From: JACCXM01 sp046328335
GTDB lineage: Bacteria > Chloroflexota > Chloroflexia > Thermomicrobiales > UBA6265
DNA length: 64,000 bases
Assembly (NCBI GenBank): GCA_046328335.1
Contig: JAXLWU010000021.1
Location: 1-64,000, forward strand
Direction: 5' to 3'
Below are positions 51,396-61,397 of the stretch, in pieces. The notes beneath the pieces are model-generated. The model was not told the DNA's origin. It made no database searches and saw only the letters and a list, made by a program, of their open reading frames with translations. The position numbers were made by a program, and so were the translations under genes. The first letter of the stretch is position 1; each line of letters opens with the position of its first letter.

Positions 51396-54047
51396 GTGGA
51401 CGTAAGCGACAATCGCGCGCAGGACGAGTTCGGCGAGGTTTGCACTGGCGAGCGGTGGTCGAAGTCAGGCGCCGCGCCAGTGGACGGATTCGTCTCGACG
51501 CGCGAAGCGGCCGTGGCACTCGGAATGTCCGAGCGAACCGTTCGCCGTGCCATCCGCGACGGCAAACTCGCGGCGACGAAGGACGGCTGGTCCTACCGCA
51601 TCGACCGCGCGGCGCTGGAGCAGTTCGCGCCGCTGCTTCGGCCACCGGCCGCGCCGCGCCCGCTCGCCCGCGTGGTGACCTTTCCGGGGCAGGATCTTGC
51701 GCCGCTGCCCACGCCGCTGTCGTCGTTCGTCGGTCGGGACGCCGAGGTCGCTGCCGTCGTTGCCGCCCTGAAGGAGCCCACAATCCGCTTGCTAACTTTG
51801 ACTGGCGCCGGTGGCATCGGCAAGACCCGTCTGGCGCTGGTCGCGGCCGGTGCCACCGATGCGTTCGCCGATGGCGCGGTCCTCGTGTCCCTCGCCGACG
51901 TGCCACGTCCCGAGTTGGTGATGACGGCCATTGCTCAGGCGCTGGGGCTGCGCGAGCGGCCGTGGCAGCAGCGCACGCACCAGCTTATGACGTTCCTTGG
52001 CCGCAAGCAGATCCTCCTCGTGCTCGACAATTTCGAGCACCTGCTGGATGCTGGTTCTGAGGTGGCTGCGATGCTGGCCGGAGTGCCGGGGGTCAAGGCG
52101 TTGATCACCAGCCGTGCGCCGCTGCGGGTGATGGGAGAGCGCGAGCTGCCGGTGCCGCCGATGACGCTGGCGGGCTCCGCGGCAACGCCCGCCGAGCTCC
52201 TCGCATCCGAAGCGGGCCGGCTGTTTGCAGAACGGGCCCGCGAGCACGACCCTTCCTTTTCGGTCGACGCGGCGTCTGCTCCGCTGATCGCGCAGATCTG
52301 CGCCGAGCTGGACGGACTGCCTCTCGCCATCGAACTGGCAGCGGTCAGGGTCAAGGTTTTGCCGCCCGATCGCCTCCACGCTCGGCTTGAGCAGCGGCTG
52401 CAGGTGCTGACGCGCAGTCCCCGCGACGCCCCGACTCGTCATGCCACGATGCGCGGCGCCATTGCCTGGAGCTACGATCTTTTGTCGCCGCCCGAGCAGC
52501 AGTTCTTTCAGCGGCTGGCTGTTTTTCCTGGCGGTGCAACACTGGACGCGGCCGCGGCGGTCAGTGGCGTAAGCGTAGACTTGGGTGAGGAGCCTGCGCG
52601 CGACATCGTCGTCGACAGGATGACCAGTCTGATCGAGCAAAGCATGATTGGCGTTGAGCCGGGCCTCGACGGCGAGCGCCGGTATCGCATGCTGGAGACC
52701 ATCCGTCAGTTCGGCCTGGAACGGCTGGCGGCTGCCGGCGAGGCAGATGCGGCGCGAGCTGCGCTCGCGGGCTACATGCTGGCGTTGGCGGCATCGCTCA
52801 CGGCGACCGAGCTGGTATCCACGAACAAAGGCGCTCTCGATCGCCTCGAGGCCAGCCGGTCCGAATTGCATGCCTCACTGGTATGGATGGAAGATCGCGA
52901 CGCGGACGCCTTCGTGCGACTTGTCGCCATGTTGCCAGGTTACTGGTATGGCCGAGGCCACTACCAAGAGGCGCAGAGTTGGCTGGAGCGAGCGCTGGCA
53001 CGCGCGGACAAAGCAACGGCGCTGGACGTAGCGCGGCTGCAGGTCGGGCTGTCGCGCTTTCAGGTGCTGCGTGGCAAATATGACGCGGCCGCTGCTGGCT
53101 TTGACCGCGGCATTCGCGTCTTGCGGGAGCAGGGGAGCAAGGCGGAAACGGCCGTGGCGCTGAATTGGCGCGCCGGATCAGCCATGTACTTGGGCGACCA
53201 CACGGCAGCGGACGCAATATTCTTCGATGCCTGTCAGGTCGCGGAACAGGTAGAAGATCCGCGCAAGCGAACCCTGCTTCTGGGGATCCTGATGGCCAAT
53301 CTCGGCGTCTGCGCTCGCGCCCGCAGGGAGTTCGACCTTGCGGAATCGCGCTTTGAGCGTGCAGTGGAACATTTCCAGGCGCACGACACCATGTTGGATC
53401 GAGGCGAATCGTCCCTGAAAGTAGGCCATTTCGCCTTCGATGAATTGGGCCATCTCGCCATCGACCGCGGCGACTACGCGCTCGCTCGCTTTCATTATCA
53501 CGCTTACCTGGAAAAGGTAGGAGCGGACGACGACATGCAGAATATCGAGGCGGTGCTGGTAGGGGCCGCGCGCGTGGCAACCAGCTGGGGACAATTCGCC
53601 TCGGCCGCGCGACTCTTTGCCATGGCCGACACACTGCAGCGTCGGCTCGGATTGGGCATGATCCTACCGAGTGAACGTGACGGCCGTGAGCGGGACCTGG
53701 CGGTTGTCCGCGCCCAGCTCGGGGATTCGGACTTCGCCGCCGCATGGAGCGAGGGCCAGGGGTTTAGTCTGGCCACCGCGCGGGGTGCGATTGCAGCCCT
53801 TGCTTCCCCGGCTGCCTCCGACGTTGCGTTCACCACGGACGAGGTGCCCGCGGCTGACGCTCTGACACGCCGGGAGCGCGATGTTCTCCGGCAGTTGGCC
53901 GAACACAAGACGGACCGCGAGATTGCCGATGCTCTCTACCTTAGTCTACGCACGGTGAACTGGCACGTAGGATCTGTTCTGAGCAAACTCGGCGTCGCCA
54001 CACGTCGCGACGCGGTGGTGAAAGCGCGGGCCGAGGGTTTGGTGTAG
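51396..54047 (+). CDS. NB-ARC/TPR/LuxR regulator 4 with N-terminal excisionase-type helix-turn-helix
   Basis: This protein of about 883 residues has two DNA-binding domains. Residues about 30-80 form a MerR/excisionase-like helix-turn-helix (FVSTREAAVALGMSERTVRRAI, then DGWSYRIDRAALEQF). The NB-ARC module follows (LSSFVGRDAEVAAV, GAGGIGKTRLAL, LLVLDNFEHLLDAG), then TPR-like helices. A C-terminal LuxR domain (LTRRERDVLRQLAEHKTDREI, SLRTVNWHVGSVLSKLG) ends it. The start is uncertain: GTG at 51396 was chosen, 51336 and 51480 are alternatives. It lies opposite the Tat-protein array across a shared gap. Confidence 0.85.
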   Translation: MDVSDNRAQDEFGEVCTGERWSKSGAAPVDGFVSTREAAVALGMSERTVRRAIRDGKLAATKDGWSYRIDRAALEQFAPLLRPPAAPRPLARVVTFPGQDLAPLPTPLSSFVGRDAEVAAVVAALKEPTIRLLTLTGAGGIGKTRLALVAAGATDAFADGAVLVSLADVPRPELVMTAIAQALGLRERPWQQRTHQLMTFLGRKQILLVLDNFEHLLDAGSEVAAMLAGVPGVKALITSRAPLRVMGERELPVPPMTLAGSAATPAELLASEAGRLFAERAREHDPSFSVDAASAPLIAQICAELDGLPLAIELAAVRVKVLPPDRLHARLEQRLQVLTRSPRDAPTRHATMRGAIAWSYDLLSPPEQQFFQRLAVFPGGATLDAAAAVSGVSVDLGEEPARDIVVDRMTSLIEQSMIGVEPGLDGERRYRMLETIRQFGLERLAAAGEADAARAALAGYMLALAASLTATELVSTNKGALDRLEASRSELHASLVWMEDRDADAFVRLVAMLPGYWYGRGHYQEAQSWLERALARADKATALDVARLQVGLSRFQVLRGKYDAAAAGFDRGIRVLREQGSKAETAVALNWRAGSAMYLGDHTAADAIFFDACQVAEQVEDPRKRTLLLGILMANLGVCARARREFDLAESRFERAVEHFQAHDTMLDRGESSLKVGHFAFDELGHLAIDRGDYALARFHYHAYLEKVGADDDMQNIEAVLVGAARVATSWGQFASAARLFAMADTLQRRLGLGMILPSERDGRERDLAVVRAQLGDSDFAAAWSEGQGFSLATARGAIAALASPAASDVAFTTDEVPAADALTRRERDVLRQLAEHKTDREIADALYLSLRTVNWHVGSVLSKLGVATRRDAVVKARAEGLV

Positions 54048-54159
54048 GTGGGGCATCGACACCTGATTCCCGCCACCTGCCGTCGTCTGTATGGAATTGA
54101 TTCCCTCGAGGGACGAGGAAAATGGCGACACCGTCGGATGAACGTGCGACAGCCACGAG

Positions 54160-54819
54160 TCATCCGAATTTCCGGTTCGACGTTCCCGAGGCGTGCTGGC
54201 ACCCTGCCCAAGTTGGTGAGACCGGCACCCCCGCGGAAGCAAGCAGTTCGGCCACCGCGCACAAAGGCAGGCCGACGATGTTGGTGAAGCAGCCTTCGTA
54301 GCCATCGACGAGCGCGCCGCCCAGCCCCTGGATACCGTACGCTCCGGCCTTGTCGCGTGGTTCACCGGTCGCGACGTAGCCGTCGATGTCGACCTGGTCG
54401 GCCGATTTCATGTGGACAGTGCTGGTCACCGCGGTCTCGCGAGTATAGCCGGTTTCAGTGTCGAGAAGCACGACTCCGGTAATCACCTGGTGACCGCGCC
54501 CGGCGAGTCGCCGCAGCATTGATTTCGCGTCGTCGCCGCCGGTGGGTTTACCGAGAATCTCGCCGTCGAGAACCACGATCGTGTCGGCGCCGAGAATGAG
54601 ACCGCGTGCCCCACGGTTGGCGATGGCGCGCGCTTTCCGCCCGGCGATGAGCAGAGCCTGCTTGTCCGCTAAGACATCGGCATCCCGGTCTTCCGGGGCG
54701 TCGCTGACGGAGACGGTGAACGGCACGCCAAGTAGGGATAGCAACTCGCGGCGCCGGGGTGACTGCGAGGCGAGAATGAGCGGAAGAGACGAAGCGAAAT
54801 CGATCTGAAATGAAGCCAT
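54160..54819 (-). CDS. maf: Maf-like nucleoside triphosphate pyrophosphatase
   Basis: Maf proteins hydrolyse non-canonical nucleotides (dTTP/UTP or m7GTP types). This 219-residue protein has the family signature LILASQSPRRRELLSLLG near the N-terminus, LILGADTIVVLDGEILGKP in the middle, and GYVATGEPRDKAGAYGIQG with the catalytic Lys/Asp. The last 25 residues extend past the usual end and look unstructured. It diverges from the amine oxidase gene with starts only 76 bp apart. Confidence 0.92.
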   Translation of the reverse strand: MASFQIDFASSLPLILASQSPRRRELLSLLGVPFTVSVSDAPEDRDADVLADKQALLIAGRKARAIANRGARGLILGADTIVVLDGEILGKPTGGDDAKSMLRRLAGRGHQVITGVVLLDTETGYTRETAVTSTVHMKSADQVDIDGYVATGEPRDKAGAYGIQGLGGALVDGYEGCFTNIVGLPLCAVAELLASAGVPVSPTWAGCQHASGTSNRKFG

Positions 54820-54895
54820 GGAGATTGTGACCTGTCCGTCGAGTCAGTCCGGTCTGTCGCATCATTGCCGCGTGCAACACGACAAATGGTACCTT

Positions 54896-56323
54896 ATGGT
54901 AATGAGCATCTCTGACCATGTCCCGGAATCGGGTCGAACCAGGGCGCGGAAACCCGAGTTGCGATTTGCCAGCCGGCGGACCGTACTCGGTGGGATCGCC
55001 GCCGGATTGGCCGCGCCGCTCATGTTACGCCACCCGATTGGCGCCGCGGCGGAGCGGGTGATCGTCGTCGGCGCCGGCATCTCGGGCCTCGCTGCGGCCC
55101 GCATGCTCGCCGAACGCGGTCTGGACGTCACCGTTCTGGAGGGGCGCGACCGAGTCGGGGGGCGCACCTGGACGGACGAGTCGCTCGGCGTACCCCTCGA
55201 TCTTGGCGCTTCCTGGATTCATGGCGCGGCGGAGCCGAACCCGGTCTGGCGCCTGCGCCAACAGTATGGGTGGCGGGTGGTCCCCACCGACTACCGCGAT
55301 ATCGCCATCTACGACCGCGACGGCAGCCGCGTGTCGGAACGGCAGGCGGCGCGGGACGAAGCTCTCTATTTCGATCTCTACCGGCGGGCCCGCCATTGGA
55401 GCAACCATCGCACCCGCGACTGTTCATTGCTGAAGGCGTTGCGGCATGTCAGTCAGCCGCGCCGCCTCGACGAGTACCAGCGTCGGGCCCTCGACTTTCA
55501 ACTCAGTTTCAATGTGGAGCAGGACTATGGCGGAGGGGCGGGCAATCTCTCGGCCTGGTGGTTCGACCAGGACTCCTGGCTCGGCGGACGTCACGATGTG
55601 ATCGTGCAGGACGGGTATCGGCAACTCGTCGACCTGTTCGCGGCCGGTCTCGACATCCGGACCAACCAGGTCGTGAGGTCAATCGATTTCAGCGACGCGA
55701 CCGTGCGGATACGCACGACCTCGGCCGAATTCACCGGGGCCTGCGCGATCGTGACCGTGCCGCTCGGGGTGCTGAAGGCGGAGGGAATCGAATTTCGGCC
55801 ACGGCTCCCGGAGTGGAAACGTGCCGCGATCCGCCGTCTCCAGATGGGCACGTTGAACAAACTCTATCTGCGGTTCCCGGAGCGGTTTTGGGATGACGAA
55901 CAACAACTCGGCTTCATGGCCCACGTGCGCGGACTCTGGTCGTACTGGGTCGACTACACGCGCGTCGTCGACGAGCCGATGCTGATCGGGTTCAATGCGG
56001 CGCGGACCGGCGCGGCGATCGAAGCGAAAAGCGATGCCGAGACCATCGCATCGGCGATGACGGTGTTGCGAACCATCTACGGTGTCACCGTTCCCGAACC
56101 GGAATCACACCTGATCACCCGCTGGAATCACGACCCCTTCGCCCTCGGTTCGTATTCTCATATTCCACCCGGCGCCACCGGCGCCGATTACGACGAACTG
56201 GGCCGGTCGATCGATCACCGGCTCTTCTTCGCGGGCGAAGCGACGACCCGGCAGTATCCCCAGACCGTGGCAGGCGCCCTGCTCACCGGGGAGCGAGCGG
56301 CCCAGGAGGTGCTGTCCCGATAA
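54896..56323 (+). CDS. Flavin-containing amine oxidase (FAD), Tat-type signal
   Basis: This 475-residue protein oxidises amines, perhaps polyamines or monoamines, using FAD. Residues about 25-45 form a twin-Arg signal (FASRRTVLGGIAAGLAAP). The FAD-binding fold is VIVVGAGISGLAAARMLAERG, then DRVGGRTWT. The C-terminal FAD motif is LFFAGEATTRQYPQTVAGAL. GASWIHG is typical of polyamine oxidase relatives. The ATG at 54896 has no visible Shine-Dalgarno; a second ATG at 54902 is equally possible, and a leaderless message cannot be excluded. Confidence 0.9.
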   Translation: MVMSISDHVPESGRTRARKPELRFASRRTVLGGIAAGLAAPLMLRHPIGAAAERVIVVGAGISGLAAARMLAERGLDVTVLEGRDRVGGRTWTDESLGVPLDLGASWIHGAAEPNPVWRLRQQYGWRVVPTDYRDIAIYDRDGSRVSERQAARDEALYFDLYRRARHWSNHRTRDCSLLKALRHVSQPRRLDEYQRRALDFQLSFNVEQDYGGGAGNLSAWWFDQDSWLGGRHDVIVQDGYRQLVDLFAAGLDIRTNQVVRSIDFSDATVRIRTTSAEFTGACAIVTVPLGVLKAEGIEFRPRLPEWKRAAIRRLQMGTLNKLYLRFPERFWDDEQQLGFMAHVRGLWSYWVDYTRVVDEPMLIGFNAARTGAAIEAKSDAETIASAMTVLRTIYGVTVPEPESHLITRWNHDPFALGSYSHIPPGATGADYDELGRSIDHRLFFAGEATTRQYPQTVAGALLTGERAAQEVLSR

Positions 56324-56370
56324 GCACCCCACGTGTCCGTACGGTGTGCAAAGGGCTTCCCCAGGTGTGC

Positions 56371-56399
56371 TAGACTGTCACATTGCGATCGTTTGTTCG
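56371..56399 (+). promoter_or_regulatory. uvrA promoter with possible LexA (SOS) box
   Basis: A TAGACT -10-like hexamer (56371-56376) is followed by CGATCGTTTGTTCG at 56386-56399. Read in reverse this is CGAAC-AAAC-GATCG, one base from the Gram-positive-type SOS consensus CGAAC-N4-GTTCG. Its place at the expected transcription start of a repair gene supports a repressor site. Confidence 0.5.
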
Positions 56400-56446
56400 G
56401 ATGGCTCCCCGCCCGTTCCGAGCGCCCGCAAGAGGGTTGCCCATTC

Positions 56447-59365
56447 ATGGCTCAGCACGACCGGATCAGCGTTCGCGGTGCGCGGGAGCATAATCTCAAG
56501 AACATCGACGTCGATCTTCCCAGGGACAGACTGGTGGTCCTGACCGGTCTCTCCGGTTCCGGCAAGAGTTCGCTCGCCTTCGATACCATCTTCGCCGAGG
56601 GACAGCGCCGCTACGTAGAGTCGCTCTCCGCGTACGCTCGGCAGTTTCTCGGGCAGATGGAGAAACCAGACGTCGATCACATCGATGGTCTCTCGCCGGC
56701 GATTTCGATCGACCAGAAGGGGACCAGCCGCAACCCGCGTTCGACGGTCGGCACGGTCACCGAAATTTACGACTACATGCGTTTGCTCTTCGCGCGTATT
56801 GGCCAGCCACACTGCCCGATCTGCGGGCGGCCGATCGTGGCCCAGTCCGTGCAGCAAATGGCGCGGCAACTGCTGGAACTGCCAGACAGTACGCGATTGA
56901 TGATCCTCGCACCGGTGATCCGGGATCGCAAGGGCGAACATCAGGGCGTCCTGGAGGAGATTCGCCGGCAGGGATTCGTTCGCGTTCGCGTCGATGGCAA
57001 CGTGCTCGATGTCGACGAGGCGCTCGGTCTTTCCCTGCAGAAGTACAAGAAGCACACCATCGAGGTGGTCGTCGACCGCCTTGTCGTTCGTCATGAGCCG
57101 GGGGTCACCGCGGACGAGCATCCAGACCGTATTCGGGTGATCGAATCGCTGGAAACCGCGCTACGCATCGCGGGCGGGATCGCCGAAGCCCAGATCGTCG
57201 ATGGCGAATTGCTGACCTTCTCCGAAAAGTTTGCCTGTCCGGAGCATGGCGTGGTCGGTCTGACCGAGATCGAACCCCGAAACTTCTCGTTCAACTCACC
57301 GCACGGGGCGTGCCCAACCTGCACCGGTCTCGGCACGACCCGGGAGTTCGATCGCGACCTGATTATTCCCAACCGGGCGCTGAGTTTGGCACAAGGCGCG
57401 ATCGTGCCATGGTTGCGCGCCACCGGGGAGGGGAGCGCCTGGTATTCGGCGCTCCTCGAAGGCGTCGCCGCGAAATACGACTTCAGTCTCGCCACCCCGG
57501 TCAAGGATCTTCCCGCCGAGGGGCTCGATTTGGTGATGAACGGATCGAAGGGGCAGAAGGTTACCGTCCGCTACCAGTCGCGGACCGGCCGGCCCCGCTC
57601 CTATGACGTCGAATACGAAGGCGTCATTCCCAACCTCAAGCGCCGCTACGAGGCGACCTCCTCCGACTATGTCAGGGAGGAGTTGGAGCGATACATGGCC
57701 GAGCGGCCATGCCCGACCTGCCATGGCGCGCGGTTGAAGCCGGAAGTGCTGGCGGTGACGATCGAGGGCCGCTCCATCGTCGAAGTGACGCGGATGCCGA
57801 TCCGCGAGGCGCGGGACTGGTTTACCACGTTGGCCCGCGATCCGGCCGACAGCCCCGGCGCGCCGTTGACCGAGCGGGAGTTTCTCATCGCCCGGCAGAT
57901 TTTCAAGGAGATTCGCGAGCGGCTTGGATTCCTGGTCGATGTCGGTCTCGATTACCTCACGCTGGAACGATCCGCGAATACCCTCTCGGGTGGGGAGGCT
58001 CAGCGAATCCGCCTGGCGACCCAGATCGGATCGTCGTTGATGGGGGTGCTGTACATCCTCGACGAGCCGAGCATCGGTCTCCACCAGCGCGACAACGCTC
58101 GGCTGATCCGGACGCTGGAGCGGTTGCGCGATATCGGGAACACCCTGATCGTCGTCGAACATGACGAAGAGACCATGCGTGCCGCCGACTGGATCGTGGA
58201 CATCGGTCCGGGTGCGGGGCAACATGGCGGCCGGGTCGTCGCCGAAGGCACCATGGACGACATCATGGCGGCGCCGGAGTCGATTACCGGGCAATTCCTG
58301 TCCGGAGAGCGCCACATTCCGCTGCCTGACACGCGGCGCCAGGGAAACGGCAAGTCGCTCATCCTGCGCGGCGCAAGGGAGAACAACCTCAAGAACATTA
58401 CGGTTCGCTTTCCTTTGGGAACGTTCATTTGCGTGACGGGGGTATCGGGATCGGGCAAGAGTTCGCTGGTCACCGACACCCTCTATCCCCGGTTGGCCAT
58501 GGAGTTGAACCTGGCGCGGCAGCGCCCAGGAACGCATGACGAACTCGAGGGCGTGCGGCTGCTCGACAAAGTGATCGATATCGATCAGAGTCCGATCGGG
58601 CGCACCCCGCGCAGCAACCCGGCGACCTATACCGGCCTCTTTACCCCGATCCGGGAACTCTACGCCTCGATGACCGAAGCCAAGGCACGTGGTTATTTGC
58701 CGGGACGCTTCTCCTTCAACGTCAAGGGTGGCCGCTGCGAGGCGTGCAAGGGCGAGGGGATCATCCAGATCGAGATGAACTTCCTGCCGGACGTGTTTGT
58801 CCCGTGCGAGGTCTGTCACGGCAAGCGCTACAACCGAGAGGCGCTGGAGATCACCTACAAGGGGAAGTCGATCGCCGACGTGCTCGATATGACCGTCGCA
58901 GAGGCGTGCGAGTTCTTCCAGAACGTGCCGTCGATCTACAACAAACTGAAAACGCTTTACGATGTCGGGCTCGGCTACATCAAGTTGGGTCAGCCCGCGA
59001 CACAACTCTCCGGCGGCGAGGCGCAGCGGGTCAAACTGGCCAGCGAGCTTTCGCGGCGAGCGACCGGACGCACGCTGTACATCCTGGATGAGCCGACCAC
59101 CGGTCTCCATTTCGCGGATATCGAGAAATTGCTCGGCATCCTGCAACGGTTGGTCGACGGCGGGAACACGGTGATCGTGATCGAGCACAATCTCGACGTG
59201 GTCAAGTCGGCCGACTGGGTGATCGATATGGGGCCCGAAGGAGGCAGCGGGGGCGGGTTCGTGATCGCCGAGGGCACGCCAGAGATGGTGGCTGCGACGC
59301 CGGGTTCGTTCACTGGGGATTTTCTGAGGCCGGTTCTCGGTGTGACTGCTCTCGCGGCAGATTAG
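56447..59365 (+). CDS. uvrA: Excinuclease ABC subunit A
   Basis: UvrA detects DNA damage for nucleotide excision repair. This 972-residue protein has two ABC ATPase modules: the first with GLSGSGKSSLAFDT, and the second with GVSGSGKSSLVTDTLYPR. Both signatures are present (LSGGEAQRIRLATQIG and LSGGEAQRVKLASELS). The zinc finger CEACKGEG is paired with CEVCHGKRYN 20 residues later. A first zinc-type motif is CPTCHGARLKPE. The ATG at 56447 begins MAQHDRISVRGAREHNLKNI, the usual N-terminus; the frame to 56333 is longer. Confidence 0.96.
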   Translation: MAQHDRISVRGAREHNLKNIDVDLPRDRLVVLTGLSGSGKSSLAFDTIFAEGQRRYVESLSAYARQFLGQMEKPDVDHIDGLSPAISIDQKGTSRNPRSTVGTVTEIYDYMRLLFARIGQPHCPICGRPIVAQSVQQMARQLLELPDSTRLMILAPVIRDRKGEHQGVLEEIRRQGFVRVRVDGNVLDVDEALGLSLQKYKKHTIEVVVDRLVVRHEPGVTADEHPDRIRVIESLETALRIAGGIAEAQIVDGELLTFSEKFACPEHGVVGLTEIEPRNFSFNSPHGACPTCTGLGTTREFDRDLIIPNRALSLAQGAIVPWLRATGEGSAWYSALLEGVAAKYDFSLATPVKDLPAEGLDLVMNGSKGQKVTVRYQSRTGRPRSYDVEYEGVIPNLKRRYEATSSDYVREELERYMAERPCPTCHGARLKPEVLAVTIEGRSIVEVTRMPIREARDWFTTLARDPADSPGAPLTEREFLIARQIFKEIRERLGFLVDVGLDYLTLERSANTLSGGEAQRIRLATQIGSSLMGVLYILDEPSIGLHQRDNARLIRTLERLRDIGNTLIVVEHDEETMRAADWIVDIGPGAGQHGGRVVAEGTMDDIMAAPESITGQFLSGERHIPLPDTRRQGNGKSLILRGARENNLKNITVRFPLGTFICVTGVSGSGKSSLVTDTLYPRLAMELNLARQRPGTHDELEGVRLLDKVIDIDQSPIGRTPRSNPATYTGLFTPIRELYASMTEAKARGYLPGRFSFNVKGGRCEACKGEGIIQIEMNFLPDVFVPCEVCHGKRYNREALEITYKGKSIADVLDMTVAEACEFFQNVPSIYNKLKTLYDVGLGYIKLGQPATQLSGGEAQRVKLASELSRRATGRTLYILDEPTTGLHFADIEKLLGILQRLVDGGNTVIVIEHNLDVVKSADWVIDMGPEGGSGGGFVIAEGTPEMVAATPGSFTGDFLRPVLGVTALAAD

Positions 59366-59382
59366 AGCGGGCTGCAACAGAC

Positions 59383-59466
59383 GAATCATCCGGAGCCGCG
59401 GCGAGGAATCTCGTTCCTTGGTCTTCTACACGCGAATGACGAGGTCTCTCGTTTCTCGGGATGACA
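59383..59466. repeat. Dispersed imperfect inverted repeat, copy D
   Basis: It contains CGAGGAATCTCGTTCC and ends CTCGTTTCTCGGGATGACAC. It begins 18 bp after the uvrA stop, between convergent genes. Confidence 0.75.
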
Positions 59467-59618
59467 CCATAGCGGCACGCCGCTGCAAACCGGGCTTCTT
59501 CTGGGCGCATTACCGACGGCGCGACCAACAGCAGGGAGGCGTGGCAATCGACGTTTCCCGTCCTCTATGGCGACTTTCAGAGTGAAATACCCAATCGAAT
59601 AGCCAGAGAAAACGCGAG

Positions 59619-60769
59619 TCAAAGCTGCCATTCCGTAGGGTCGTCCGGAGTGGCGGCGCCGCCACGATGCAGGATGCGGTGGCCGAACACCGGGAGTGAG
59701 AGGGGGACATTCGTTTCCTCCCGGTCGGTCGTCCAGCGCGATCCGTGAGGCGGATTCTTGAGGCGAATCAACGCCATCAGCGAGCACTCGTACTTGACCC
59801 GCAGGTTTGCGAAGTCCCTCCAGGCCGCGTCGCGGTCCGGTTTCATCGGAAGACCGGCCTGCTTGAAGTGGTCGAATGCCTGATTGAATTCGTCCTGGGT
59901 GATGTTTGTCGGTGTGGAAGGCCAGCTGGGACGATCAGGGCAGTGCAGCCGAAGCGGTTCGAGCACCTCGGTAAGGGTGTGTGTGCCCGTCCTAACCAAG
60001 CGATCCGCGGCGGGATCGGTCGTGAGATCGAGCGACGAATCGGCAATGGCGGCGGCGTCGAGCATCGCCCCCGCCGCCGAAATCCAGGAGCGATCCCAGC
60101 GCGACGAACGCAGATAGAGTTCACCGGACAACGTTGACCGGGCACTGGCGAGGCCACCGAACCAGTCAATCCACGTTTGCCACAACTCTCCCAGTTTCCC
60201 CACGCCAAACGTCTCGATGAACGCGTCGATGACTTTGATGCCATCCGGGCTCTGGCCGGTCAGATTGTTCAGACTGGCGACCGCCTGTTCCCGCTGCTGG
60301 TAGGAGGAATAGATCCCCGGCAGGTATCCGATCAGGAGAGCGACGATCGTGGCCACGGTTAGCGCTTCGATCGCCGAAAGCATGATCACCCAGAAATTGT
60401 TGCCGGGCGATTCGAACCCCATGGTGGAGAGCGCGGACGCGCTGAACAGGAACGCGCGGATGAACGGGGTGATGCCAAGGCCAAAAAAGGCCAGGGTGTA
60501 GCCCAGCCCGATCATGAAGAGGATGCTGCCGAGGACGACGAGCAGGGACACGGGGCATACGGGCTGAGGATGTGCTGCCGGCGCTCTTCCGACCGCGCCA
60601 CCCGTGTGAGGATGTCAAAAATGGCCTGGGTGAGACGGAAAACGAACCGGTTGATCAGTGGCGGGGCGCCGGTTGGGATCATGAAGGTGCGAATGGCAAG
60701 GCCGGATGCCACGACAATGAGGAGCAGTCCGCAGACGACAAGGATCGCGCTGATGAACTGACCTTCCAT
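59619..60769 (-). pseudogene. Ion-channel-like membrane protein, apparently frameshifted
   Basis: Two overlapping frames together encode one plausible protein of about 382 residues. The first (60769 to about 60552) begins MEGQFISAILVVCGLLLIVVA and ends RRQHILSPYAP. The second continues VSLLVVLGSILFMIGLGYTL. The switch lies in a run of four C on the minus strand; one extra C would restore one frame. Three to four helices and ALSTMGFESPG recall K+-channel-type pores, and the C-terminal half (about 170-382) is soluble. Alternatively two overlapping genes are translated, using the GTG at 60551. A sequencing indel is also possible. Confidence 0.6.
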
Positions 60770-60855
60770 CCTCACCTTGCTCGGCGCGGCTCCAGTGCCG
60801 CCGACCCGCGGACGATGCTGGAGAGAACGGACGCGATCGGGCAACCGTAACACAG

Positions 60856-61397
60856 TCACGGTTGCCCGATCGTGTCGAATTCCCACCCTCGTGACCACCC
60901 GGTCAGCGAGGACCACTGAGGTGCCGCGCCGCGCCTGTAGCGGTGATGATCTCCCGCTACGCCGCCCCCGATTGGCGGATCAACCCGGACCGCGGCGGTG
61001 ATCGGGGTCGTCCTGGTCTGTCGCCCCGAATCTACGCCGGGGCCGGCGTTGTGCAGGTGCTTGGGTCGGTCACGATCCCGCGGAAGCAAGCTTACCTGCT
61101 GCGCTGGATCGGTCACGTTGATGCAGCGCTGGATGCACTCGCAGTTCCGGACGCAGATCGTCTGTCGCTGGCGCGAAAATGGGAAGATCAGCGCACACAG
61201 ACGAGGACAGGAGAGCGACAACGCGTCGGCGCTGACACGGTTGATGTGATCCTTCTTGCGCCCCGCCGCTTCGATTTGGCCTCGATGGAACCGACGCCGA
61301 CCATTCCTGTTAGACCAGCCAGCGCCCCGAACGCACCGCGCCGCGAGGCCCGCTTGCTCAGAATCCTGCTCAGATCATCGAACCGCTTGCTGTCCAA
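60856..61397 (-). pseudogene. Tat-type small Cys-containing protein, apparently frameshifted
   Basis: A TTG at 61397, six bases after AGGAG, opens a clear Tat-like N-terminus: DSKRFDDLSRILSKRASRRG, then AFGALAGLTGMVGVGSIEAKS. After KSKRRG the frame runs out at 61188. The neighbouring frame carries on (GRKKDHINRVSADALSLSC, then CPRLCALIFPFSR, ICVRNCECIQRC) and stops at 60856. One added G in the run of four G near 61275 joins them. The Cys pattern supports that join; beyond about 61080 the frame is less convincing. Confidence 0.45.

Noticed and set aside
57296..59389. 697-residue minus-strand frame over uvrA
   Set aside because: Antisense to uvrA, whose motifs and length are complete; long antisense frames are expected at this GC content.
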